64,000 bases of DNA, taken from NCBI GenBank assembly GCA_031553435.1, contig JAVBLQ010000065.1, positions 15,554 through 79,553 of the forward strand, in the 5' to 3' direction. Shown in pieces: positions 7,780-16,652 of this stretch (positions are counted from its first letter, which is position 1; each line of letters opens with the position of its first letter). The position numbers were made by a program, and so were the translations under genes. The notes under the pieces were generated by a model, which ran no database searches, was not told the origin of the DNA, and saw only the letters and a program-made list of their open reading frames with translations. This DNA is from JAVBLQ01 sp031553435 (GTDB taxonomy: Bacteria; Bacteroidota; Bacteroidia; Bacteroidales; Azobacteroidaceae).

Positions 7780-9033
7780 GTGGATTTCGTAAACAAAATA
7801 TTCCGGGGTGACAGGGTAATCTGGACCATTTTCATGTTCCTTTGCCTCATTTCAATCATTGAAGTTTTCAGTGCAAGCAGCACTTTGACTTACAAGCACG
7901 CCAATTATTGGGGACCGATTATTCGTCATACCTCGTTTTTATTGGTGGGAGCAGGTGTTGTATTGCTTGTACATAGCTTTCCTCCGAAATATTTGTCGGT
8001 ATTGATCTTTTTGCTGCCGGTTTCCATCTTTCTCATGCTTGTGACAAAAGTAATGGGAGCATCTATCAATGGAGCGGAACGTTGGCTGAGCATAGGAGGA
8101 GTTTCATTTCAACCTTCGGAATTAGCAAAACTTGCACTTATCGTCTATGTCTCATTTCTTTTAAGTAAAAAACAGGAATTAACTCCCGAAAAATGTTTCC
8201 GCTGGATAATGATCGGGACAATCATTACCTGCGGAATTATATTTGCCGACAACCTTTCAACATCGATCATGCTTTTTGCCATTGTTTATATGTTGATGTT
8301 TATCGGACAGATACCTTTTCAACACTTAGGAAAATTGGGATTGATGATTATTCTGTTCGGAGTTTTATTTGTATTACTTTTGATGTTTGTTCCTTCAGAT
8401 ACATTTAAAACAATAAAACTGGGAAGAGCTGTTACCTGGAAAGAAAGAATACTCGATTTCACGCATAGAGATAATACAAATGCAGTAAGAGATTCTACTT
8501 TTAAAATTACGGATGATAATTTTCAGGTTTCCCATGCAAAGATTGCGATCGCGAACGGACAAATTTTCGGCAAATTGCCGGGAAATAGCCAGCAAAGGGA
8601 TTTTCTGCCACAAGCATATTCAGATTTTATTTATGCCATCATTATTGAAGAATTAGGAATTGTAGGAGGTGTTGTTGTCCTTCTTTTATATATCATTTTA
8701 TTCATCAGATCCGGGATCATAGCCAATCGGAGCGAACGGATTTTTCCTAAATTCTTAGTAATTGGCTCCAGCTTGATATTGGTTACACAAGCATTAGCGA
8801 ATATGGCTGTTGCTGTCAACCTGATTCCTGTGACCGGACAACCCTTGCCTTTGGTAAGTCGTGGAGGAACATCCACTCTCATTACCTGTGTCTATTTCGG
8901 AATCATATTGGCCGTAAGCCGGTTTGATAATCCTAAAGGAATACAGAGAGAAGCCGAAATTTTGTCGGAAGCAGAAGAAGAGGAAAAAGAACGCGCCTTC
9001 GAAGAAGAAAATGTAAATGCGGGAGAATTTTGA
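7780..9033 (+). CDS. ftsW: Lipid II glycan polymerase FtsW (SEDS family)
   Basis: 417 residues with about ten membrane segments. The SEDS features are clear: SINGAERWLSIGGVSFQPSELAKLALIVY in the middle, and PVTGQPLPLVSRGGTSTLITCVYFGIIL near the C-terminus. FtsW polymerises septal peptidoglycan with its partner PBP. The start is GTG at 7780 (MDFVNKIFRGD). No ATG is available upstream in frame. A charged, Glu-rich cytoplasmic tail follows the last helix. The stop is 1 bp before the murG start. Confidence 0.96.
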   Translation: MDFVNKIFRGDRVIWTIFMFLCLISIIEVFSASSTLTYKHANYWGPIIRHTSFLLVGAGVVLLVHSFPPKYLSVLIFLLPVSIFLMLVTKVMGASINGAERWLSIGGVSFQPSELAKLALIVYVSFLLSKKQELTPEKCFRWIMIGTIITCGIIFADNLSTSIMLFAIVYMLMFIGQIPFQHLGKLGLMIILFGVLFVLLLMFVPSDTFKTIKLGRAVTWKERILDFTHRDNTNAVRDSTFKITDDNFQVSHAKIAIANGQIFGKLPGNSQQRDFLPQAYSDFIYAIIIEELGIVGGVVVLLLYIILFIRSGIIANRSERIFPKFLVIGSSLILVTQALANMAVAVNLIPVTGQPLPLVSRGGTSTLITCVYFGIILAVSRFDNPKGIQREAEILSEAEEEEKERAFEEENVNAGEF

Positions 9034-9034
9034 T

Positions 9035-10138
9035 ATGAAAAGAGTAATCATCAGCGGAGGAGGTACAGGTGGACACATTTTTCCTGCTATTTCCATAGCC
9101 AACGCCATCAAGGCAAGATATCCGGAAGTCGAAATCCTGTTTGTAGGAGCCGAAGATCGTATGGAGATGGAACGGGTTCCTGCCGCCGGATACAATATTG
9201 TAGGTTTACCCGTTGCCGGATTTGACCGCAAAAACTTGTTCAAAAATATCGGAGTCTTATTGAAACTCTTCAAAAGTCTATCGAAAGCAAAAAAAACAAT
9301 CAAAAAGTTCCAACCGGAAATAGTAGTCGGAGTAGGTGGGTATGCCAGCGGCCCAACTTTGAAGGCGGCCAACAAGATGCACATCCTGACTTTGATTCAG
9401 GAGCAAAATTCATATGCCGGAGTAACAAACAAACTTTTGGCCGAAAAAGCTGCCAGGATTTGTGTCGCTTATGAAGGAATGGAAAAATTCTTTCCGAAAG
9501 AAAAAATTATATTGACAGGCAACCCCGTTCGTCAGGATTTACATTATACTGAAGATAAAAGAATGGAAGCCATTCAATACTTCAGTCTGGATCCTTCAAA
9601 AAAGACAATTCTTGTTGTGGGAGGAAGTTTGGGCGCGCGCACCATCAATCAAAGTGTGATTTACGGATTGAGCGAAATAGAATCCTGCAATGATGTTCAA
9701 TTTATCTGGCAATCAGGAAAATATTATTATGCCAATGCCGATAAGGAGCTGTTGAATTATTCGGACGCACCCGTCAGACTCACAGAATTTATTTCCCGTA
9801 TGGATCTGGCATATGCAGCAGCCGACCTGATCGTTTCCCGTGCCGGAGCAGGTTCTATTTCAGAATTCTGCATGTTGGCAAAACCGGTGATTCTGGTTCC
9901 TTCGCCCAATGTGGCAGAAGACCATCAAACCAAGAATGCGATGGCTTTGGTCAACAAAAATGCAGCGATCATGATTTCTGATAAAGATGCGGAAACTCAA
10001 CTGATCAATACTGCTTTGAAATTAATTCATGACAAAGAAAAGCTAAAAGAACTCAGTAATAATATCCTGAAATTGGCTTTGCCGGATGCGGCTAATAGGA
10101 TTGTGGATGAGATGGAGAAGATATTGGAACAAAATTGA
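9035..10138 (+). CDS. murG: UDP-GlcNAc:lipid I N-acetylglucosaminyltransferase
   Basis: 367 residues from ATG 9035 (MKRVIISGGGTGGHIFPA). An upstream in-frame codon at 9017 overlaps ftsW and adds six non-conserved residues, so 9035 is preferred. The GGTGGH loop, VGVGGYASGP, IQEQNSYAG and the UDP-GlcNAc-binding RAGAGSISEF segment are all present. The enzyme converts lipid I to lipid II on the inner face of the membrane. It is coupled to ftsW and followed after 11 bp by a gene foreign to the dcw cluster. Confidence 0.96.
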   Translation: MKRVIISGGGTGGHIFPAISIANAIKARYPEVEILFVGAEDRMEMERVPAAGYNIVGLPVAGFDRKNLFKNIGVLLKLFKSLSKAKKTIKKFQPEIVVGVGGYASGPTLKAANKMHILTLIQEQNSYAGVTNKLLAEKAARICVAYEGMEKFFPKEKIILTGNPVRQDLHYTEDKRMEAIQYFSLDPSKKTILVVGGSLGARTINQSVIYGLSEIESCNDVQFIWQSGKYYYANADKELLNYSDAPVRLTEFISRMDLAYAAADLIVSRAGAGSISEFCMLAKPVILVPSPNVAEDHQTKNAMALVNKNAAIMISDKDAETQLINTALKLIHDKEKLKELSNNILKLALPDAANRIVDEMEKILEQN

Positions 10139-10149
10139 TATAAAATTCG

Positions 10150-11646
10150 ATGAGTCAGAAAAACAATAAACTTGATCCGCGAAAATACATGGAACTTGCT
10201 ATACAAGAAATGTATAAATCCATATCGGAACATTCGGACAGAAATGATCCTAAGGTGGGAGCTGTCTTAGTTTCTCAAAATGGAGAATTATTAGGAACTG
10301 CTTTTAGAGGAGAATTACGTTTAGGAGATCATGCTGAATTTACTTTAATAGAACGAAAATTTGTAAATGAAGATTTATCCGGGTGTAAAATATTTGCTAC
10401 TCTTGAGCCTTGTTTTCATAGAAATCCTCCTAAATCCGGTTGTTCAAAAAGAATAGTAAGAGCACGTATCAGTGAAGTTTGGATCGGCATTGAAGATCCT
10501 GATCCTAAAGCAGACAGGAAAGGAATTCAATATATGATGGATCATGGGATTAAAGTACATATGTTTGATCGAGATCTGCAACAGGAAATTGAGAAAGCAA
10601 ATATCCAATTTATAAAAGAAGCAAGACAAAGAGCCAAAATAAAGAAAGATGATGAGGAAAAAGCTCTTACACCCTTTGATAATCCGGAAATAAATGCAAA
10701 CTTGGAAATGTTTTCCAAAGAAGCACTTAATTTATATTTAGTTAGATCTAAGAGTCAATTGAGTGTTGATTCTAAAGAATTTCAACAAGAGCTTTATCAA
10801 TTAGGATTACTTGAAAATAAAGATGATGGACTAGTTCCGACTGGATATGGAATTTTGCTTTTTGGTGAAAAACCTAGAAATTTGTATCCGCAAGCGTCTG
10901 TAAAGGCAAAGGTTGATTATGGAGATGGAAGTATGGACGTGGAAAGTTTTGACGATTCTTTAGTTTTGATGCCTGAGAAAATAGAAAGTTGGTTGAAGAA
11001 AGTATTGCCGGAAAGTATCGATCGAAGTTCTTTTGTTAAAGAAAGAAAAAATATCTATCCTATTGAGGTTATCAGGGAAGCAGTTATTAACGCAATTGTT
11101 CATCGTGATTATACTAAATCAGAAGCGAAAATTCAATTAAACATAACTCCTGAAAAAATAGAAATAAGTAGTCCGGGATTGCCGATAGAGCCCATAACTA
11201 TAAATGATTTGAAAGCATTTAGAGCCCCTTCTCTGAGTAGAAATCCAAAAATTACTTATATCTTTAATGAAATGGAGTATGTGGAAGAAGCCGGAATCGG
11301 AATGGACACTTATCGCTCATTAAGAGAAAAATATAATTTACCGTTACCTATTATTACCTACAAAGATCCTTATGTGTCTGTTGTTTTTCCCCGGACTGTG
11401 GAAGCCATAAGTAAGATAGGTGATAATGAAATTATGTCAGCACTCAATACTAAAGAATTAGAAGGACTTGATTTTATCCGTCAGAATGGCACTGTAAGTA
11501 AAAAAGAATATGCAAATCATTTTGGAATAAATGAGAAGACAGCACAACGACATCTTTCTAAAATGAGAGAATTAGGTATTGTTATTACAAATGGGGAAAA
11601 TGAAAAATCTCCTAATCTTAGATATTTGATTAATGATAATATTTAA
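10150..11646 (+). CDS. RibD-like deaminase fused to AlbA-type/RecG-like ATPase and winged helix
   Basis: 498 residues with an unusual architecture. Residues ~10-150 are a zinc deaminase of the cytidine deaminase fold: HAE at 61-63, and TLEPC (C88) with a second cysteine nine residues later (C98), a spacing like that of the RibD pyrimidine deaminase. Residues ~200-430 match the C-terminal part of AlbA_2/RecG-like ATP-binding proteins: PTGYGILLFG, REAVINAIVHRDY and GIGMDTYRSLREKYNLP. The last ~70 residues are a winged helix (KEYANHFGINEKTAQRHLSKMRELG). The usual N-terminal AlbA_2 domain is absent and the deaminase takes its place. Substrate unknown; nucleotide-based defence is one possibility. 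It sits between murG and murC and is AT-rich. Confidence 0.75.
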   Translation: MSQKNNKLDPRKYMELAIQEMYKSISEHSDRNDPKVGAVLVSQNGELLGTAFRGELRLGDHAEFTLIERKFVNEDLSGCKIFATLEPCFHRNPPKSGCSKRIVRARISEVWIGIEDPDPKADRKGIQYMMDHGIKVHMFDRDLQQEIEKANIQFIKEARQRAKIKKDDEEKALTPFDNPEINANLEMFSKEALNLYLVRSKSQLSVDSKEFQQELYQLGLLENKDDGLVPTGYGILLFGEKPRNLYPQASVKAKVDYGDGSMDVESFDDSLVLMPEKIESWLKKVLPESIDRSSFVKERKNIYPIEVIREAVINAIVHRDYTKSEAKIQLNITPEKIEISSPGLPIEPITINDLKAFRAPSLSRNPKITYIFNEMEYVEEAGIGMDTYRSLREKYNLPLPIITYKDPYVSVVFPRTVEAISKIGDNEIMSALNTKELEGLDFIRQNGTVSKKEYANHFGINEKTAQRHLSKMRELGIVITNGENEKSPNLRYLINDNI

Positions 11647-11679
11647 CATGGACATAAAGATGGACATTGTGTCCATGTT
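11645..11679. repeat. 35-bp hairpin, copy 1
   Basis: AACATGGACA ... TGTCCATGTT forms a perfect 10-bp stem with a 15-nt loop. It overlaps the TAA of the preceding gene. An identical 35-bp copy lies 28 bp downstream. Confidence 0.85.
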
Positions 11680-11707
11680 GAAGATGTAGATGAAAGAAAA
11701 AGGAAAG

Positions 11708-11742
11708 AACATGGACATAAAGATGGACATTGTGTCCATGTT
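11708..11742. repeat. 35-bp hairpin, copy 2
   Basis: Identical to the copy at 11645-11679. Together they form a tandem pair of hairpins in the leader of murC. The loop contains a second GGACA, so alternative pairings exist. Confidence 0.85.
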
Positions 11743-11765
11743 ATAAGGTATAAATAGAAGAAAAA

Positions 11766-13178
11766 ATGAATATGAATCTCAACAACATAACCTCCCTCTA
11801 CTTCATCGGCGCCGGCGGTATCGGCATGAGCGCCCTCATCCGTTATTTCCTTTCCAAAGGGAAACGGGTTGGCGGATACGACCGCACAGAATCTCAATTA
11901 ACCCGTGAATTGAACAATGAAGGTGCAGAAATTCATTATGAAGACAATATCTATTTAATCCCGGAAATCTATAAAAATAAAGAAGAAACATTGGTAGTCT
12001 TCACTCCGGCTGTTCCCAATGACCATTCCGAATTAACTTTTTTCCGTGAGAATAATTTCGAAATCCTTAAACGTGCACAATTACTGGGCGAAATTACTAA
12101 AACCAATCGCGGACTTTGCGTGGCCGGAACTCACGGAAAAACAACAACTTCTTCGATGTTGGCTCATTTGTTAAAACAATCGCATGTGGATTGCAACGCA
12201 TTTCTGGGTGGCATCCTGAAAAACTATGATAACAATCTTTTATTATCCGGTAAAAGCGATTTAACTGTCATAGAAGCCGATGAGTATGACCGCTCTTTTC
12301 ATTGGCTGTCACCTTATATGGCTATCATCACTTCGGCAGATCCCGATCATTTGGACATATATAAAACCGAAGAAGCCTATCGTGAAAGTTTCGAACACTT
12401 CACATCCCTCATTCGCGAAGGTGGTGTTTTATTGATGAAACAAGGAATCAACATCACTCCTCAACTAAAACAAAAAGTAAAATTATATACCTATTCCGGT
12501 GTAACCAACCCCCTTCCTTTTGGGGAAGACCGGGGTAGGGTGTTTTTCCCCGAAAACATTCGCATCGCCAACGGCGAAATCCATTTCGATTTCATCACTC
12601 CAACCGAAAAAATTGAGAATGTCCAACTTGGTGTTCCCGTAAAAATCAATATAGAAAATGCTGTTGCTGCTATGGCTATTGCCTGGCTAAATGGAGTTAC
12701 TGCCGAAGAGTTAAAAGCAGGGATAGCCTCATTTCTAGGCCCCAAGCGTCGGTTTGATTTTCATTTAAAAACAGATAAAATTGTTTTGATCGATGATTAT
12801 GCCCATCATCCGGAAGAATTGAAAGCGAGCATATCTTCAGTCAAAGAACTGTATCCCGACCGGAAATTAACAACTATTTTTCAGCCGCATTTATATTCCC
12901 GGACAAATGATTTTTACAAAGAATTTGCAGAAGCATTGTCTTTGTCGGACGAAGTCATTTTGCTCGATATTTATCCTGCCCGCGAAAAACCGATTCCCGG
13001 AGTGACATCCCAATTGATTTTAGATCATGTAAATATTATGAAAAAAAGTATTTGTAATAAAAACGATTTGGTTCACCATATGGAAAACAATCATTATGAT
13101 GTTGTTTTGATGGCCGGAGCCGGTGATATCGAACTACTGCTTTCACTCGTAAAAGAAATGTTGCAAAGAAAATGCTAA
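11766..13178 (+). CDS. murC: UDP-N-acetylmuramate--L-alanine ligase
   Basis: A 470-residue Mur ligase for the first amino acid of the stem peptide. The Rossmann start YFIGAGGIGMSAL is at residues 12-24, the P-loop GTHGKTT at 121-127, ADEYDRSF follows, and the C-terminal domain carries DDYAHHPEE. Residues ~247-259 (TNPLPFGEDRGRV) look like an in-frame insertion encoded by a C/G-rich imperfect palindrome, in a region that is a simple loop in relatives. Murine ligase function is probably intact. The 3' end overlaps ftsQ by 7 bp. Confidence 0.96.
   Translation: MNMNLNNITSLYFIGAGGIGMSALIRYFLSKGKRVGGYDRTESQLTRELNNEGAEIHYEDNIYLIPEIYKNKEETLVVFTPAVPNDHSELTFFRENNFEILKRAQLLGEITKTNRGLCVAGTHGKTTTSSMLAHLLKQSHVDCNAFLGGILKNYDNNLLLSGKSDLTVIEADEYDRSFHWLSPYMAIITSADPDHLDIYKTEEAYRESFEHFTSLIREGGVLLMKQGINITPQLKQKVKLYTYSGVTNPLPFGEDRGRVFFPENIRIANGEIHFDFITPTEKIENVQLGVPVKINIENAVAAMAIAWLNGVTAEELKAGIASFLGPKRRFDFHLKTDKIVLIDDYAHHPEELKASISSVKELYPDRKLTTIFQPHLYSRTNDFYKEFAEALSLSDEVILLDIYPAREKPIPGVTSQLILDHVNIMKKSICNKNDLVHHMENNHYDVVLMAGAGDIELLLSLVKEMLQRKC
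12504..12541. repeat. Palindromic element inside murC
   Basis: ACCAACCCCCTTCC ... GGGGAAGACCGGGGTAGGGT is an imperfect palindrome around TTTT. Its C/G content is unlike the surrounding murC sequence. It resembles C-rich intergenic palindromes familiar from Bacteroidetes, but here it is translated in frame. Confidence 0.65.
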
Positions 13179-13909
13179 AAAAAATACTAATCATATTATT
13201 TGTATTCCTGTTGATCGGTTACATTTTGTTTCACATAATGTATCTGCATAGGAAAAATAATGAAGGGGAAAAAGTATGTTCCGGAATTCAGGTAGCTGTA
13301 CTTGATACCCTTGACCGGCATTTTGTTGACTCGAAAGATATTACTCAGATATTGAAAAGTGCAGGAATAAATCCTGTCGGGAAAAAATATAAAGACATAA
13401 ATTCCGATTTAATAGAAAAAAAATTAGAAGAAAATAAACTGATCAAAAATGCCGAAGCCTATAAAACTACATCGGGAATCCTGAAAATAGAAGTCTATCA
13501 AAAAATCCCGTTGATGAGGATTTTCAGTACCAACGGAAATTATTTTATCGACAACGAAGGAGGGTTTATGCCCAATGTGGGAGGGATCTCCGCATACCTG
13601 CCGGTAGCATCGGGAATGATAGAAAAAGATTTTGCAATGAAAGAGTTATACAAATTTGCATTATTTTTGCAGAAAAATAAATTCTGGGATGCGCAAATTG
13701 AACAAATTTATGTTTACCCCAATAAAGAAATAGAATTGATTCCACGAGTAGGCGACCATCGTATCTTGTTAGGACGCATGGATAATTTCGAGGAAAAACT
13801 GAACAATTTGAAATTGTTATATGAAAAAGGACTTGGCGAAACCGGATGGAATCGCTATGCTGTGATTAATCTCAAATATAAAAATCAGATAGTATGTACG
13901 AAGAAATGA
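13172..13909 (+). CDS. ftsQ: Cell division protein FtsQ
   Basis: 245 residues: a short cytoplasmic N-terminus, one membrane helix (IILFVFLLIGYILFHIMY) and a periplasmic POTRA-like domain followed by the FtsQ beta domain (KTTSGILKIEVYQKIPLMRIF, YFIDNEGGFMPN). FtsQ links early and late divisome proteins. Sequence conservation is weak, as usual for FtsQ, but the position between murC and ftsA and the topology are decisive. Its start overlaps murC. Confidence 0.92.
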   Translation: MLKKILIILFVFLLIGYILFHIMYLHRKNNEGEKVCSGIQVAVLDTLDRHFVDSKDITQILKSAGINPVGKKYKDINSDLIEKKLEENKLIKNAEAYKTTSGILKIEVYQKIPLMRIFSTNGNYFIDNEGGFMPNVGGISAYLPVASGMIEKDFAMKELYKFALFLQKNKFWDAQIEQIYVYPNKEIELIPRVGDHRILLGRMDNFEEKLNNLKLLYEKGLGETGWNRYAVINLKYKNQIVCTKK

Positions 13910-13913
13910 AGAT

Positions 13914-15236
13914 ATGGAACAACCAACATACATTGCCGCAATAGACTTAGGTACGTCGAAAATCCAACTCATGGTCGGAAAGAAAAATGAGCGGGGAGAA
14001 ATCACCATCGTTGCTTCCGAACAAGAAGATGCGGATGTTTGTATTCGCAGAGGATGTATTTACAATGTTGAACGGACATCAACAAAAGTCCTCAATCTCA
14101 TGCGATCTGTCAATAAACAGAAAGATCCTGTTATTGAGAAGGTCTATGTAGGTTTGGGAGGACAATCTCTCAGACTAGTCGAACATTCTATGATCAGAGA
14201 CTTGGACCAGGATACCGTCATCACACATTCGTTGATACAATCTCTTACGGATGAATGTAGAATGTTCAGACCCGATTTTGCCGAAATATTGGAAATCGTT
14301 TATCCCGAATATTATCTGGACGGAAAATATGAACAAAATCCGATCGGGATCCAATGCTCTAAGATTGAGGTGAAATTTAAAATCATTGTTGGGCGTCCTT
14401 CTCTTAAAAGAACACTCACAAGATGCATTTCTGAAAGATCACGCCTGACAATTGCCGGATATATCATATCACCTTTGGCAACAGCAGAAGCTGTCCTTAC
14501 CAATCGTGAAAAAGATTTAGGTTGTGCATTGGTTGAATTCGGAGCAGGAGTAACCTATGTTTCCATCTATAAAAACAAAGTACTGAAATATCTTGTTACC
14601 ATACCCTTGGGCGGAAGTACAATCACAAAAGATATTTGCGGACTGAATGTTACGGAAAAAGAAGCCGAACAACTGAAAATAAAATATGGAAGCGCCATTT
14701 TGGACATCGATCCCAAAGATCAGGAAGAAGCGGATAAAACAGCCGAAGATTTATTAGTATCACAGAAAATAGATCTTTATCAACTGAACAATATCATCGA
14801 AGCCCGTGTTGATGAAATTCTGGCCAATGTAATCAATCAGGTCGAACTTTCCGGATTTTCCAAACAATTGGGAGCCGGGATCATTATAACCGGAGGCGGA
14901 GTCGAATTGAAAAATCTTTTCAAATCCATCATGCAAAAAACAGGATCGGAAATCAGGATAGCATCTCTGCACGAAGGTACAAACGCCCAAATCATTGGAA
15001 TGTTGGCGCTTGGCACAGAAAACTGTGCAGCTAAACCTGTTGTTATCGAAAAAGCAAAGCCGGAACCTCAACAGGAAAACCTTTTTGCCGAAGAAGAAAT
15101 CGAAGAAGTGCAGCCTCCTGTCCGGCAACCGGAAACACGTAAAGAAAAGAAACAAAGTTCCGGACTTTTCGGTGGCTTAAAGAGAAAATTTGATGGCTTC
15201 TCCAAATCATTATTTGAGGAAGAAGACGAAGAATGA
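13914..15236 (+). CDS. ftsA: Cell division protein FtsA
   Basis: 440 residues of the actin-like ATPase that tethers FtsZ to the membrane. The N-terminus has AAIDLGTSKIQLMVG (phosphate 1 motif), the SHS2 domain follows, and IIITGGGVELKN is the adenosine motif. An acidic and basic linker (EEEIEEVQPPVRQPETRKEKK) leads to a C-terminal amphipathic segment (GLFGGLKRKFDGFSKSLF) that should be the membrane-targeting helix. It begins 4 bp after ftsQ. Confidence 0.96.
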   Translation: MEQPTYIAAIDLGTSKIQLMVGKKNERGEITIVASEQEDADVCIRRGCIYNVERTSTKVLNLMRSVNKQKDPVIEKVYVGLGGQSLRLVEHSMIRDLDQDTVITHSLIQSLTDECRMFRPDFAEILEIVYPEYYLDGKYEQNPIGIQCSKIEVKFKIIVGRPSLKRTLTRCISERSRLTIAGYIISPLATAEAVLTNREKDLGCALVEFGAGVTYVSIYKNKVLKYLVTIPLGGSTITKDICGLNVTEKEAEQLKIKYGSAILDIDPKDQEEADKTAEDLLVSQKIDLYQLNNIIEARVDEILANVINQVELSGFSKQLGAGIIITGGGVELKNLFKSIMQKTGSEIRIASLHEGTNAQIIGMLALGTENCAAKPVVIEKAKPEPQQENLFAEEEIEEVQPPVRQPETRKEKKQSSGLFGGLKRKFDGFSKSLFEEEDEE

Positions 15237-15257
15237 TAATTCCTAATTCAAAAGAAT

Positions 15258-16592
15258 ATGGACGATAGTATTTTAAGTTTCGATTACCCAACCTCAACCC
15301 CATCCATCATCAAAGTTATCGGAGTTGGAGGTGGTGGAGGAAACGCTGTTACCCACATGTTTCGTGAGGGAATACATGACGTGACTTTTGTCCTGTGCAA
15401 TACAGATAATCAGGCATTGCTGAAAAGCGAAGTGCCTACCAAACTGCAATTGGGGAAACGGATAACAGAAGGCCTGGGAGCAGGAAACAAACCCGAAAAA
15501 GCCAGACTTGCAGCAGAAGAAAGCGCAAAAGATATCCAGAAACTACTGGACGACGGAACCAAAATGGTCTTCATCACCGCCGGAATGGGAGGTGGAACCG
15601 GAACCGGAGCCGCACCAGTTATCGCCAAGATAGCAAAGGATATGGACATCCTCACTGTGGGAATTGTCACCATCCCTTTTTTATTTGAAGGCGAAAGAAA
15701 AATCTTGCAAGCGCTCAACGGTGTTGAAGAAATCAGTAGGAATGTAGATGCCCTTCTGGTGATCAACAACGAACGACTGAGAGAAATCTATCAGGATCTT
15801 ACAGTCCTGAACGCTTTCGGTAAAGCCGATGACACGCTAACTATCGCAGCTAAGAGCATCGCCGAAATCATCACATTGCCGGGCCATGTCAATCTCGACT
15901 TCGCAGATGTGCATACCATCCTGAAAAATGGAGGCGTTGCCATCATGAGTAGCGGATTGGGAAGAGGTGAAAACCGTGTGGCTAAAGCCATTGAAGAAGC
16001 TTTGAATTCTCCGTTGTTAAACAATAACGATATTTTCAGTGCAAAGAAAATCCTGTTGAATATCTCATTCAGCCAGTCAACCCCATTGATGATGGAAGAA
16101 ATGAATGAAGTCAATGATTTCATGGCGAAATTCGACAAAGACATCGAAGTGATCTGGGGAACTGCAGTGAACGACGATTTGGCTGATAATGCAAAAATGA
16201 CCATATTAGCCACCGGATTCGGTGTCAGCAGCATTCCGATGATGGATAAAAAAGGCCATTTCGATAGGGAAACCGAATACAGGAAACAACTCGAATCGGA
16301 TGCTCTGAAAGAAGAAAAAGCAATGCAGGATGCTATCCTGATCAAGAAATATTATAAAGAAAAAGTTCCGGGAACCGGTAAAATCACCCGTCCGAAGCCC
16401 CATATTTTTACAATGGAACAATTAGACGAAGACAACCTGATTGAATTGATTGTAAATAATCCGGCATACAACCGGGATCCGAAAATTGTGGCTCGTCTTT
16501 TAAGTGATAGAATAAAAAAATCGGGAGAAGATACTTTCAGAAATAAAAATAAAGAAAAAGAATCTTCTGAACCTGGAATAATTACTTTTTAA
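15258..16592 (+). CDS. ftsZ: Cell division GTPase FtsZ
   Basis: 444 residues. The tubulin signature GGGTGTGAAP is at 111-120, with IGVGGGGGNAV at 21-31 and NTDNQAL at 48-54. It polymerises on the membrane to form the Z-ring. After the GTPase core there is a long C-terminal linker (TRPKPHIFTMEQLDEDNL...) ending EPGIITF, which differs from the classic proteobacterial FtsZ tail. It is the last dcw gene here and is followed by a 12-bp inverted repeat. Confidence 0.97.
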   Translation: MDDSILSFDYPTSTPSIIKVIGVGGGGGNAVTHMFREGIHDVTFVLCNTDNQALLKSEVPTKLQLGKRITEGLGAGNKPEKARLAAEESAKDIQKLLDDGTKMVFITAGMGGGTGTGAAPVIAKIAKDMDILTVGIVTIPFLFEGERKILQALNGVEEISRNVDALLVINNERLREIYQDLTVLNAFGKADDTLTIAAKSIAEIITLPGHVNLDFADVHTILKNGGVAIMSSGLGRGENRVAKAIEEALNSPLLNNNDIFSAKKILLNISFSQSTPLMMEEMNEVNDFMAKFDKDIEVIWGTAVNDDLADNAKMTILATGFGVSSIPMMDKKGHFDRETEYRKQLESDALKEEKAMQDAILIKKYYKEKVPGTGKITRPKPHIFTMEQLDEDNLIELIVNNPAYNRDPKIVARLLSDRIKKSGEDTFRNKNKEKESSEPGIITF

Positions 16593-16594
16593 TG

Positions 16595-16636
16595 GTGAAT
16601 AGTGAATAAATGACAGTTGAATTGTTCACTATTCAC
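16595..16636. repeat. Inverted repeat after ftsZ
   Basis: GTGAATAGTGAA (16595-16606) and TTCACTATTCAC (16625-16636) pair perfectly over 12 bp with an 18-nt loop. It shares the GTGAATAGTG word with the repeat after murE and may end or attenuate the dcw transcript. Confidence 0.8.
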
Positions 16637-16652
16637 TTTATAAAAAAACTAT

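Noticed and set aside
9017..9034. Upstream start of murG overlapping ftsW
   Set aside because: It adds six non-conserved residues; ATG 9035 gives the standard MurG N-terminus.
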